Of a stretch of DNA of 64,000 nt, positions 18,761 through 26,800 are shown piece after piece; the first letter of the stretch is position 1, and each line of letters starts with the position of its first letter. The stretch is from assembly GCF_000525775.1 (NCBI RefSeq), contig NZ_JALU01000021.1, positions 17,818-81,817 on the forward strand, written 5' to 3'. This DNA is from Mogibacterium timidum ATCC 33093. Lineage in GTDB: Bacteria; Bacillota; Clostridia; Peptostreptococcales; Anaerovoracaceae. The notes under the pieces are model-generated. The model had not been told where the DNA came from and did no database searches. It saw nothing but the letters and a program-made list of their open reading frames with translations. The position numbers were made by a program, and so were the translations under genes.

Positions 18761-19483
18761 ATGGAAAAAGGGATCAAACTTCACAGTATTTATTTTAGAT
18801 ACTTTATATTTGTATTGATGTTTGCCGTTACGAGCTTGTATGTAATTGCATACCATGAAGTAGGAGATCAGGCAATCACCATCAGCTTCGGTAAAGTAGA
18901 AATCAGCATGGCACCGGGACAGTTTGCGTGCCGAGGTTTTGGCGTTCTGATAGCTCTATCCGTTATTTTAAGCTTTACAAGCTGGAAGTTTTCGGTTGGA
19001 GGTTCAGGAATATACATCAAAAAGATAGATCTTCTCGTACCTTGGGATGATATAAACTCTGTCGCTCATGTCTGGGTAAACGAGTATAGAGCGTTGAAAC
19101 CAAAAGCGAGTTACCTCTTCTATAATCGAAAGAGCCTAATCATCTACAGAAAAGAACTGAAACCGATATGTATCTATAATATTTCAGTGCTCAGCCTGTA
19201 TGTGATAAAGCTCTTTAAACCGCAATTGCGCAGCAATATTTTGCCGGCAAGTTTGGCGACTCTCTCAAATGTACTGCTAAACGGAGCAATACTGTATGAG
19301 GGGCTCGTAAATCACTATGACATTAAAAGCAGCGTGCTGTTCATGGGTTTTATAGTGCTTTACCTCGTCAAATCTCTGTTTATTCCGCTGGCGATAACCG
19401 GACATCAAAATGCAATACACGGAAAACTTATCTTGCACGACACAGCCTACAAGAGGGATGGATCGAAGGCTGTAATTATATAG
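18761..19483 (+). CDS. Hypothetical membrane protein
   Basis: 240 residues with an N-terminal TM (about 12-30), a second hydrophobic segment (about 58-77), a soluble middle with IYIKKIDLLVPWDDINSV, and further hydrophobic segments near 160-180 and 190-212. The 'W-D-D-I' strand after a short TM pair recalls PH-like/YcxB-type membrane proteins, but the similarity is too weak for a call. The ribosome site is poor (AAGGAATATATAA). No obvious partner flanks it. Confidence 0.6.
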   Translation: MEKGIKLHSIYFRYFIFVLMFAVTSLYVIAYHEVGDQAITISFGKVEISMAPGQFACRGFGVLIALSVILSFTSWKFSVGGSGIYIKKIDLLVPWDDINSVAHVWVNEYRALKPKASYLFYNRKSLIIYRKELKPICIYNISVLSLYVIKLFKPQLRSNILPASLATLSNVLLNGAILYEGLVNHYDIKSSVLFMGFIVLYLVKSLFIPLAITGHQNAIHGKLILHDTAYKRDGSKAVII

Positions 19484-19602
19484 CATATAGCCTTTAAACA
19501 AGGGATTAGATATGGAAGATAAGAACATAGGATGGATGTCCGGGATTGTCACATATGTCTGACAATCCTGTAATTTGGCCGGATCGACTGCAACACGATT
19601 GA

Positions 19603-19631
19603 TTGACACTGGTTGATATAGATAATATAAT
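19603..19631 (+). promoter_or_regulatory. Consensus promoter of the SRP RNA
   Basis: TTGACA (19603-19608), a 17-base spacer and TATAAT (19626-19631) match the vegetative consensus perfectly, as expected for an abundant stable RNA. Transcription should begin near 19638. Confidence 0.85.
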
Positions 19632-19637
19632 ACTAAA

Positions 19638-19785
19638 GTGCTCTTAGGCAGCTTGCGGTTTATGGGGGGTCCTGCGCAATGGGAAACCGTGAACCATGTC
19701 AGGTCCGAGAGGAAGCAGCATTAAGCGGGACATCTCATGTGCCGCAGATTAGCCTCCTATCGGCCGCAAGGTACCTAAGAGCTCA
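19638..19785 (+). ncRNA. ffs: Signal recognition particle RNA (4.5S/small SRP type)
   Basis: The Ffh-binding core is clear: CCATGTCAGGTCCGAGAGGA followed by AGCAGCATTAAGCGGG, the conserved asymmetric loop and tetraloop region of SRP domain IV. The 5' end GCTCTTAGG (19640-19648) pairs with CCTAAGAGC (19774-19782), closing the molecule at about 145 bases. A perfect promoter precedes it. No U-tract follows, so read-through into dnaX 60 bases downstream is likely; ffs-dnaX order is common in Clostridia. Exact ends are estimated. Confidence 0.93.
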
Positions 19786-19843
19786 ATTAGTATATGGCCA
19801 TCAACATGGTGGCGAACAGGCGAGTGAACCAGGAGGTAAAGAC

Positions 19844-21634
19844 ATGCATCTAGCATTGTACAGGTCTGAAAGGCCGGAGCGCTTTGAGGAAATCATAGGG
19901 CAGAAGCATATCGTCAAGATCCTCCGCAACCAGATCAAGAAAGGCACAGTCAGCCAGGCTTACCTATTTGCAGGAACCAGAGGCACGGGTAAAACAACTA
20001 CAGCAAGAATCCTTGCAAAAGCTGTTAACTGTACTTGCGATGACCCGAGCATTGCTCTGCCGTGTGGTGAGTGCGCCAATTGCAGAGCAATTACTGCAGG
20101 CAGATTCCTTGACGTAGTAGAGCTTGATGCAGCTTCCAACAACGGAGTTGAGAGCCTGAGGCAGATTACGGAATCGGTGCAGTATCCGCCAACAGTCGGT
20201 GAATACAAAGTGTATATAATTGACGAGGCGCATATGCTCACGGACTCAGCTGAGAACGCCTTCCTCAAGACGCTTGAAGAACCGCCGGAGCACGTGATAT
20301 TCATACTTGCGACAACTAATCCGGAGAAGATCAAACCAACTATTAAGTCACGTTGTCTTACACTCAATTTTAGGCACGTGTCGGAAAATGATCTGGTAGA
20401 GGGTATGGGCAGGATTTGCAACGAGAAGGACATAGCGATTGATACCGACGCTCTATCGATGATAGCTCGCAAGGCAGACGGTTCGGTTAGAGATGCGCTT
20501 AGCTTGCTTGAGCAGTGCATCAACGCCGGTGATGAGCTGATTACCGGAGACCTTGTGCTTGAGTATACCGGCGGCGTAGGCAACGATTTTTATCTCCGGC
20601 TGACGGACGCGATTAGAAATGGAGAGGCCGGCAATGCGTTGGCAGATATAGACAGCATGGTCAGAATTGGAAAGGATGCCAAGCAGCTGCTGGCGGACTG
20701 GCTCATGCACTATAGAAATTTGATGATCTGCAAATATGTGCAGGATCCGTCGGAGCTTGTAAATGCTTCTAACGAAAATACCGCCCGTATCGCTACTCAG
20801 GCAAAATCGTTCAGCGATCAAGACATAAATTATGGTATTAGGTTGCTCTCCGATGCGGTCAACAAGGCTAAGTACTCGACTATGCCGAGGATATTGCTTG
20901 AAACGTCAGTTATCAAACTGATAGTCGGTGAGAGCTCAGAGATTAGGGTGGAGCCGAGAGTGATTAACTCGCGGATATCGACCGGGACGACCGCAAGGCA
21001 GGACGCTCGCCCGGCAGCACACTCAGCATCGCACCGGACAGAGCCGGGAACGGAGCAGCGCGCAGCGAAAAAGACGGGGGTGCCAACCTGTGCAGACGGG
21101 GAGTACGATGTTCAATTCACAGAAGCCGAATCAGGGCAGAAGCCGGGCGAGGAACCGAAGCCTCTGTTTGAACCGAAGTTTAATCCGCTGGAGGGAGCAA
21201 CGGAGGACAGACATATAGTAGAGTATGAGATGAATCCTAACCTGGACGAGATGTGGGATAGGATAAGCGACCGGATGCCGAGCGAGGACAGGATGTTCAA
21301 GGCGATGGTTGTTAAATACACCCGTCTGGTGGACGTGTATAACGGTGAGCTGACCGTGGAAGTCAAGAGAACTAAGCTGATGATGGCAGATGAAGCGCTT
21401 GACAGACTCAACTCGATAACAAAGGGACTGTATGGAGGGAATTTCTACATCAACCTTAAACCGGTTGACTACAACCCTGCGGATGCGAGGGAATTGAGCC
21501 AGTCAGATGAGCCTCATGAGGCTGCCTTTGCAGAGGATATCGTCGAGGAAACGGAGACGAAGGATGAGGTAGTCGAGGAGACGGCAAAGGATATTGCGGA
21601 ATATTTCGGAGTGTCCGAGATAGAGATAAAATAG
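19844..21634 (+). CDS. dnaX: DNA polymerase III subunits gamma/tau
   Basis: Clamp-loader ATPase. The frame is open back through the SRP RNA to 19679, but the ATG at 19844 follows AGGAGG (19831-19836) and gives the typical start LALYRSERPERFEEIIGQKH. Walker A is GTRGTGKTTT (about residues 45-54). Four zinc cysteines (C, CGEC, C) follow, then Walker B IIDEAHML and the sensor ATTNPEKI. A long linker after residue 370 leads to a tau-like C-terminus; the end is acidic. 596 residues. It is followed by ybaB and recR, a conserved trio. Confidence 0.96.
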   Translation: MHLALYRSERPERFEEIIGQKHIVKILRNQIKKGTVSQAYLFAGTRGTGKTTTARILAKAVNCTCDDPSIALPCGECANCRAITAGRFLDVVELDAASNNGVESLRQITESVQYPPTVGEYKVYIIDEAHMLTDSAENAFLKTLEEPPEHVIFILATTNPEKIKPTIKSRCLTLNFRHVSENDLVEGMGRICNEKDIAIDTDALSMIARKADGSVRDALSLLEQCINAGDELITGDLVLEYTGGVGNDFYLRLTDAIRNGEAGNALADIDSMVRIGKDAKQLLADWLMHYRNLMICKYVQDPSELVNASNENTARIATQAKSFSDQDINYGIRLLSDAVNKAKYSTMPRILLETSVIKLIVGESSEIRVEPRVINSRISTGTTARQDARPAAHSASHRTEPGTEQRAAKKTGVPTCADGEYDVQFTEAESGQKPGEEPKPLFEPKFNPLEGATEDRHIVEYEMNPNLDEMWDRISDRMPSEDRMFKAMVVKYTRLVDVYNGELTVEVKRTKLMMADEALDRLNSITKGLYGGNFYINLKPVDYNPADARELSQSDEPHEAAFAEDIVEETETKDEVVEETAKDIAEYFGVSEIEIK

Positions 21635-21665
21635 AGGTAATTATATAACCGGAAAGGACTAAATC

Positions 21666-22028
21666 ATGGGCAAAGGAATGAGAGCAGGAAAGAAGAAGAA
21701 GGCAGGTGGAGGAGCCGGCAATATGCAGCAGCAGATGAAACAGCTGCAGGCTATGCAGCGCGACATGGAGGCTGCACAGGCTTCTATCTCCGAGCAGGAG
21801 ACTACTGCGACTGCCGGAGGCGGTGCAGTTGAGGTGACAGTAAACGGAAACAAGGAAGTTACCAAGCTCGTCATCGACAAGGATGTAGTGGATCCGGAGG
21901 ATGTAGAAATGCTGCAGGATCTCATCATGGCAGCTGTCAATGAGGGTATGCGTCAGATTGACGCTATCGCAGAGAGCGAGATGAGCAAGGTAACGGGCGG
22001 ACTCGACATCCCGGGACTGGGACTATAG
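21666..22028 (+). CDS. Nucleoid-associated protein, YbaB/EbfC family
   Basis: 120-residue small DNA-binding protein, usually a dimer. The Gln/Met-rich coiled-coil-like segment (residues 16-45) and [25 protein letters not shown] are the family core. The N-terminus is extended by a Lys/Gly-rich segment. Placement between dnaX and recR is conserved across bacteria and supports the call. Confidence 0.95.
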   Translation: MGKGMRAGKKKKAGGGAGNMQQQMKQLQAMQRDMEAAQASISEQETTATAGGGAVEVTVNGNKEVTKLVIDKDVVDPEDVEMLQDLIMAAVNEGMRQIDAIAESEMSKVTGGLDIPGLGL

Positions 22029-22045
22029 GCAGGACCGGTGCAGAG

Positions 22046-22648
22046 ATGAGGCAGTATCCTAAGCCACTGAACAAGTTAATAAATGAGCTATCTAAGCTTC
22101 CCGGCATCGGAGGCAAGACGGCACAGAGGCTGGCATTTCACATACTGGCTCTCGACGAACATGAGGCAGAGGCTCTTGCAAATTCTATAGTTAATGCCAA
22201 AAAGAGCTTGCATTACTGCTCAATCTGCGGTAACTTGACAGATACCGATCCATGCGAGATTTGCAGTGGCGAGTCGCGCGATCACACGAAAATCTGTGTG
22301 GTCGAAAGCCCGCAGGATGTGATAGCGATGGAGAGGATTCGGGAATTTAAAGGACTCTATCATGTGCTCCACGGCACTATTTCTCCGGTGGAGGGAATCG
22401 GACCAAACGATATTAATCTCAAATCTATGATTACGCGTCTTCAGCAGCATGATGAGGTGGACGAGATAATCGTGGCGACCAATCCTAACATCGAGGGTGA
22501 GGCGACTGCGATGTATATTGCGCGTCTGCTCAAACCGTCCGGAATCAAGGTGACGAGGATTGCACACGGTATTCCTGTCGGAGGGGATCTGGAGTATGCA
22601 GACGAGGTGACACTGCTCAAGGCGATGGAAGGAAGAAGAGAGATATAG
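22046..22648 (+). CDS. recR: Recombination protein RecR
   Basis: RecR with RecO/RecF loads RecA at gaps. The 200 residues show the helix-hairpin-helix ([20 protein letters not shown]), a C4 zinc finger ([16 protein letters not shown]) and a Toprim domain ([15 protein letters not shown] and [15 protein letters not shown]). The ATG at 22046 gives the usual [18 protein letters not shown] start. A terminator follows the stop. Confidence 0.97.
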   Translation: MRQYPKPLNKLINELSKLPGIGGKTAQRLAFHILALDEHEAEALANSIVNAKKSLHYCSICGNLTDTDPCEICSGESRDHTKICVVESPQDVIAMERIREFKGLYHVLHGTISPVEGIGPNDINLKSMITRLQQHDEVDEIIVATNPNIEGEATAMYIARLLKPSGIKVTRIAHGIPVGGDLEYADEVTLLKAMEGRREI

Positions 22649-22653
22649 ACCAT

Positions 22654-22692
22654 AGCTGCTGTGCACGGGTTTACGCCGTGCGGCAGCTTTTT
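22654..22692 (+). terminator. Terminator between recR and mutM
   Basis: AGCTGC-TGT-GCACGG pairs with CCGTGC-G-GCAGCT around a seven-base loop, followed by five T (22688-22692). It ends the ffs-dnaX-ybaB-recR transcript. mutM starts 26 bases later. Confidence 0.85.
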
Positions 22693-22717
22693 ATGTGAGA
22701 GAAAGGATGTGGAGATA

Positions 22718-23566
22718 GTGCCGGAGCTGGTTGAGGTCGAAACTGCCAAGAGAATATTGGAACCGCAGCTGAGTGGCTGTATGATTGACGATGTGGAGAT
22801 AGGGCTGGCCAAGGTCATCAGGAACTGTGCCCCGGAGGAGTTCCGTCGATGTGCTATTGGAAGCCGGTTCGACACAGTGCTGAGACGCGGCAAATTCCTG
22901 ATATTCAACATGATAACTTCGGAGGATGCGGAGCTCAAATTCGTTGTTCATTTTCGCATGACCGGTGTGCTGCTCATAACTCTGCCCGGATACGAGCAGA
23001 TCAAACATACGCATGTTGTGTTCAAGCTCTCGGGTGCAGCCGGCGACAAGCGGGAACTGCGTTATATCGACCAGCGTCGCTTTGGCGGCATCTGGATAGT
23101 GAGAACCGGAACAGAATTTGCAGCGACCGGCATAGGCGAGCTCGGAGCTGAAGCGACGGATGACACTTTGAGTGCGGATTATTTGCGTGAGCGGCTTGCC
23201 AAACGAGGGACGGCAATCAAGACGGGACTCCTCGATCAGCACGTTATCGCAGGGCTCGGAAATATTTACACCGACGAAGTCCTGTTCCGAAGCGGCATTA
23301 TTCCTACTAGGCCTTGCAGCTCGCTCACATATGATGAGTGGAGGAGGTTGGCGAGGGAGATACCTCAGATGATGAGATTTATGATAGACAAGAATCAGAT
23401 ATCACCGGCAGACTATCTGGCAGGAAGAGGGATAGAATATCGCAACACTCCATTCCTTCAGGTATACAATCGTGCGGGGGAGCCTTGCATTAGGTGTGGA
23501 AGGCCTCTGGAACGGACGACTATCGCCGGCAGAAGCAGCGTGTATTGTCGTCATTGCCAGAAATAA
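22718..23566 (+). CDS. mutM: Formamidopyrimidine-DNA glycosylase
   Basis: Excises oxidised purines such as 8-oxoguanine and cleaves the abasic site. The GTG at 22718 gives Met-Pro-Glu-Leu-Val-Glu-Val-Glu-Thr, placing the catalytic proline at position 2 and glutamate at 3. Family members usually read PELPEVET, so the fifth residue is Val instead of Pro. The H2TH region (LLDQHVIAGLGNIYTDEVLF) and C-terminal zinc finger (CIRCGRPLER ... YCRHC) are intact. 282 residues. The frame is open upstream to 22661, but that part overlaps the terminator. Confidence 0.95.
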   Translation: MPELVEVETAKRILEPQLSGCMIDDVEIGLAKVIRNCAPEEFRRCAIGSRFDTVLRRGKFLIFNMITSEDAELKFVVHFRMTGVLLITLPGYEQIKHTHVVFKLSGAAGDKRELRYIDQRRFGGIWIVRTGTEFAATGIGELGAEATDDTLSADYLRERLAKRGTAIKTGLLDQHVIAGLGNIYTDEVLFRSGIIPTRPCSSLTYDEWRRLAREIPQMMRFMIDKNQISPADYLAGRGIEYRNTPFLQVYNRAGEPCIRCGRPLERTTIAGRSSVYCRHCQK

Positions 23567-23881
23567 ATCCGGAAACAAATATGTAGAGAATAGCTTCAAC
23601 AAAAGGATCAGACCGGCATGGAAAACTTAGAAGATATGCCTGTCGTTTATTTCAGATAGAATGCTTGATTATATATCTATTGCTATGGTAGACTAAAACT
23701 ACAGTTGGGTTAGAGAACTCTAACCCAACTGTAGTTTTAGTTTTTATCACTCAAGCTTTAAGCATTAATTAATACGCGCCTGCGGAGCTCTAAACGTTGA
23801 TTTTCTAATCATATCAACCAATTGGGAGTGCGGGTGGCGTAAGTAGCAGTCACTATTTATTAATTTAAGAAAGGATAAGGT
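23567..23881. other. 315-base intergenic region before the large LRR gene
   Basis: It holds the strong palindromic terminator (23692-23745). Downstream is an AT-rich stretch with ATTAATTAAT (23764-23773), the same ten-base word seen before rpoA, and RBS AAAGGA near 23870. No gene and no known riboswitch were recognised. Confidence 0.5.
23692..23745 (+). terminator. Very long perfect hairpin terminator after mutM
   Basis: A perfect 24-bp inverted repeat (23692-23715 and 23718-23741) with only AA between the arms, followed by a run of T from 23741 to 23745. It reads as a strong rho-independent terminator for mutM. The stem is much longer than usual. Confidence 0.85.
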
Positions 23882-26800
23882 ATGAAAAATTTCAAGAAGA
23901 ATGTCAGCTTAATCCTCACTGTGATAATGCTGTCGCTTAGCTTCGGTCCAACCTTCACTTTTGCCGAGACCGGACAGATTGCAGACAAGAGCGAACAGCC
24001 AGTGACAGAAAATGCTGTAGCGGCACCCGAAAAAAAGGAGCCTGTTGTTTCAGATTCAACTGACAGAACAGCTGTCCGGAAAGATGTTGACAAACAAATC
24101 TCTTCGGATGGCAGGACAGGCACAGAGAGTAAGACCGAGATAAAGAAGGGTGCTGCGAACCTGAGAAGTCAGCCGTTTAACGAAGATGATTTCTATATCT
24201 CCGGTGTCAATTTCAACGGCCTGACAGAGTCCGGTAAAGCCAAGCTCAAAGCAAAAAACGGCGTACTTGATTTTCCTGCACTCAAGACACAGCACGGATC
24301 ACCTGTAAGCCGAATTGGCAGCAATGGGTTTAAAGACTTAGGTATCAAGGCTGTGAGTTTTCCGTCGGCAGTGACGGAAATAGATCCTCAAGCTTTCTAT
24401 AATAATGAAATTAGCGAGCTTAGGCTCCCGGACACAATACAAAATATAGGCTATGGAGCTTTTAGCAAGAATAAAATAAAGAAACTCATATTGTCTAAGG
24501 GTATGAAAACAATATGGGGATTTACATTTGCAAACAACTATCTGGATGAAGTTGTTGTTCCTGCCAATATTACCAAGATTAGCTTCAATGCGTTTGAAAA
24601 CAACAAGTCAGGCAACCCTAACGGAAAGCTGAAGCTTGTGGCTGAGAATCCTGAAACCCTTGCAATAGATCCGAAAGACAAGGATAAATATGATATAGTA
24701 GCGCAGAATTCACCCTCTGAAAAGTACAAGGAAGAGGATTTCGAGTATGAGATCGGGTGGGATCATGAACTTCAGAGAAATGTGTGCAAGGTGACCGGTC
24801 TGACAGATTCCGGTAAAGAAAAACGCAAGAAAAATCTTAATCTGATTATTCCCGATGCTATAAAGGGAAATAAAGTTGAGGTTATAGGTAAAAATGCATT
24901 TCTGGAGAGAAATTTATCATCAACGTCAAAGCTTGTATCGGTAACACTTCCTAAGAACATCCTCAAAATCGAGGACAGCGCATTTGCGGGCAATGCATTA
25001 ACAGCCGTTACACTTCCGACGACTTTACAGATAATTGAACCAAATGCATTCTGCTATAACGATATAACAGAGCTTTTCATTCCGAATTCGGTAAGAGTGA
25101 TTGCTCTCAATGCGTTTGGCGGAAATCCATTGACAAGTGTCGAGATTGATAACTACAAGGGTCGCGTTAGCGTCGATTTTCAGGCATTCGGGAATAACGT
25201 AAAGCCTAAATACCTTAGAGTCAAAGAGTCGTATAATATTACCGTCAAGGCTGATGCGGGAGTCACTGTCACGACTGATCCGAAAGACAAGGCTAATGAC
25301 GGCGATAAAGTAAAGATCAACTATTCCATCACCGACAATAGCAAAGAGCTGCTGGATATCAAGGTAAAGAGTGGTGAATACAGCACGGTTCCCGTGAAGG
25401 ACAACAGCTTTGTTATGCCTAAAAAGGCGGTGACCGTAGAGGTTAGATTAAAGGACAAATATACACTTGATAAATGGTGTGCTGAAGATTTTGAATACGG
25501 ATATTATGAGCTTGGAACACCGGACGATGATTTCTACCTTTACGAGTATTCAGTCAAAGGGTTTTCTGAAAAAGGAAAGGAAAAGCTCAAATCCCTTAAA
25601 TCCGTAATTCTCCCATCGCGTGATACAAAGGGCAATATCCCTGTTTGGGTATATGAAGATGCATTTAAAGGAATAAAGATGGATAGCGTTGAGGTTCCCG
25701 GGAACTATACGCATATCCAGAATAATTCATTTAAAAGCTGCGGCTTGAAAAAGGCTGTGTTACACGAAGGGCTGCTCTATGCAAATGATTCTGCATTTGA
25801 GGATAACAGATTAAGCGAGTTGTCATTACCTAACAGCTTCAAATATCCGTCAAAAGCAGCATTTAAAGGGAACAATCTCAAGCACATAAAGCTGCCGGAG
25901 GTTTGTGAATCGATCGGACCTGAGAGCTTTATGAACAATAGCCTCGAAAGTGTGGAGATGGGTTCAAAGGTAAGGCATATTTATTCAAAAGCCTTTGCCG
26001 GCAACAAGCTTACAGAGGTAAACATACCTAAGAGCCTCAAGAACAGGGAGAACGGCATTGACGGGATTAAGGCGGATGCATTTGATAACAATCCGGGCAA
26101 AAGGAATCCTCTTAAGCCGAATGAAAACAAAGTAATTCTATGGACTCCTAATAAGGATAATCCGAATAAGCTGGTCAACAGAGGTAATTATATAGTCGAT
26201 CCTAAGCTGCCGCAGCAGGACGAAGAAAAGTGGCAAGCGGATGATTTTATATACAAGACACTCAAGCTCAATAAGCTTGAGAACGGGAAAAAGGTTCCTG
26301 TTGAATTGAATAGTGTTGCCGGATTTTCCGATAAGGGAAGAGAGAAGGTCAAGACTAACAAAGATTTGGTGTTGCCCAATATAGACACCAAGGGGAAGAA
26401 TGTTGAGGCAGTTGATGACAGAGCTTTTGCGGGATCATTTGGTACTAAGCGTTTGAATACGCTGAAAATACCTGAAGGGTATGTATATATCGGAAGCACT
26501 GCGTTTGCATTTAACGGCTGCGGAGGCGAGTTGGTTCTTCCGGACAGCATGGAATATGTAGGACCGGCTGCTTTCTTCAGAAACGAATTCACCGGTCTTG
26601 TTGTGCCTGCCGGTATGGATGAGATTTCATCTGCAATGATGAGAGGAAACAGACTCAGCAGGATTATCTTCAAGGGTAATAATCTTGTGTCAATAGGTAG
26701 GCTGGCATTTGCTGAAAACAGACTTGAGGAGATCACTGTTCCGGATTCTTTAAAGTCAATAGGTGCTCAGGCCTTTACGACAAATACCGGTTCCGATAAT

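Noticed and set aside
19679..19843. Upstream extension of the dnaX frame
   Set aside because: It covers the SRP RNA and has no homology to DnaX; the ATG at 19844 has AGGAGG and the standard N-terminus.
23761..23881. Possible riboswitch before the LRR gene
   Set aside because: I could not fold it into a known aptamer; only an AT-rich leader with a ribosome site is evident.
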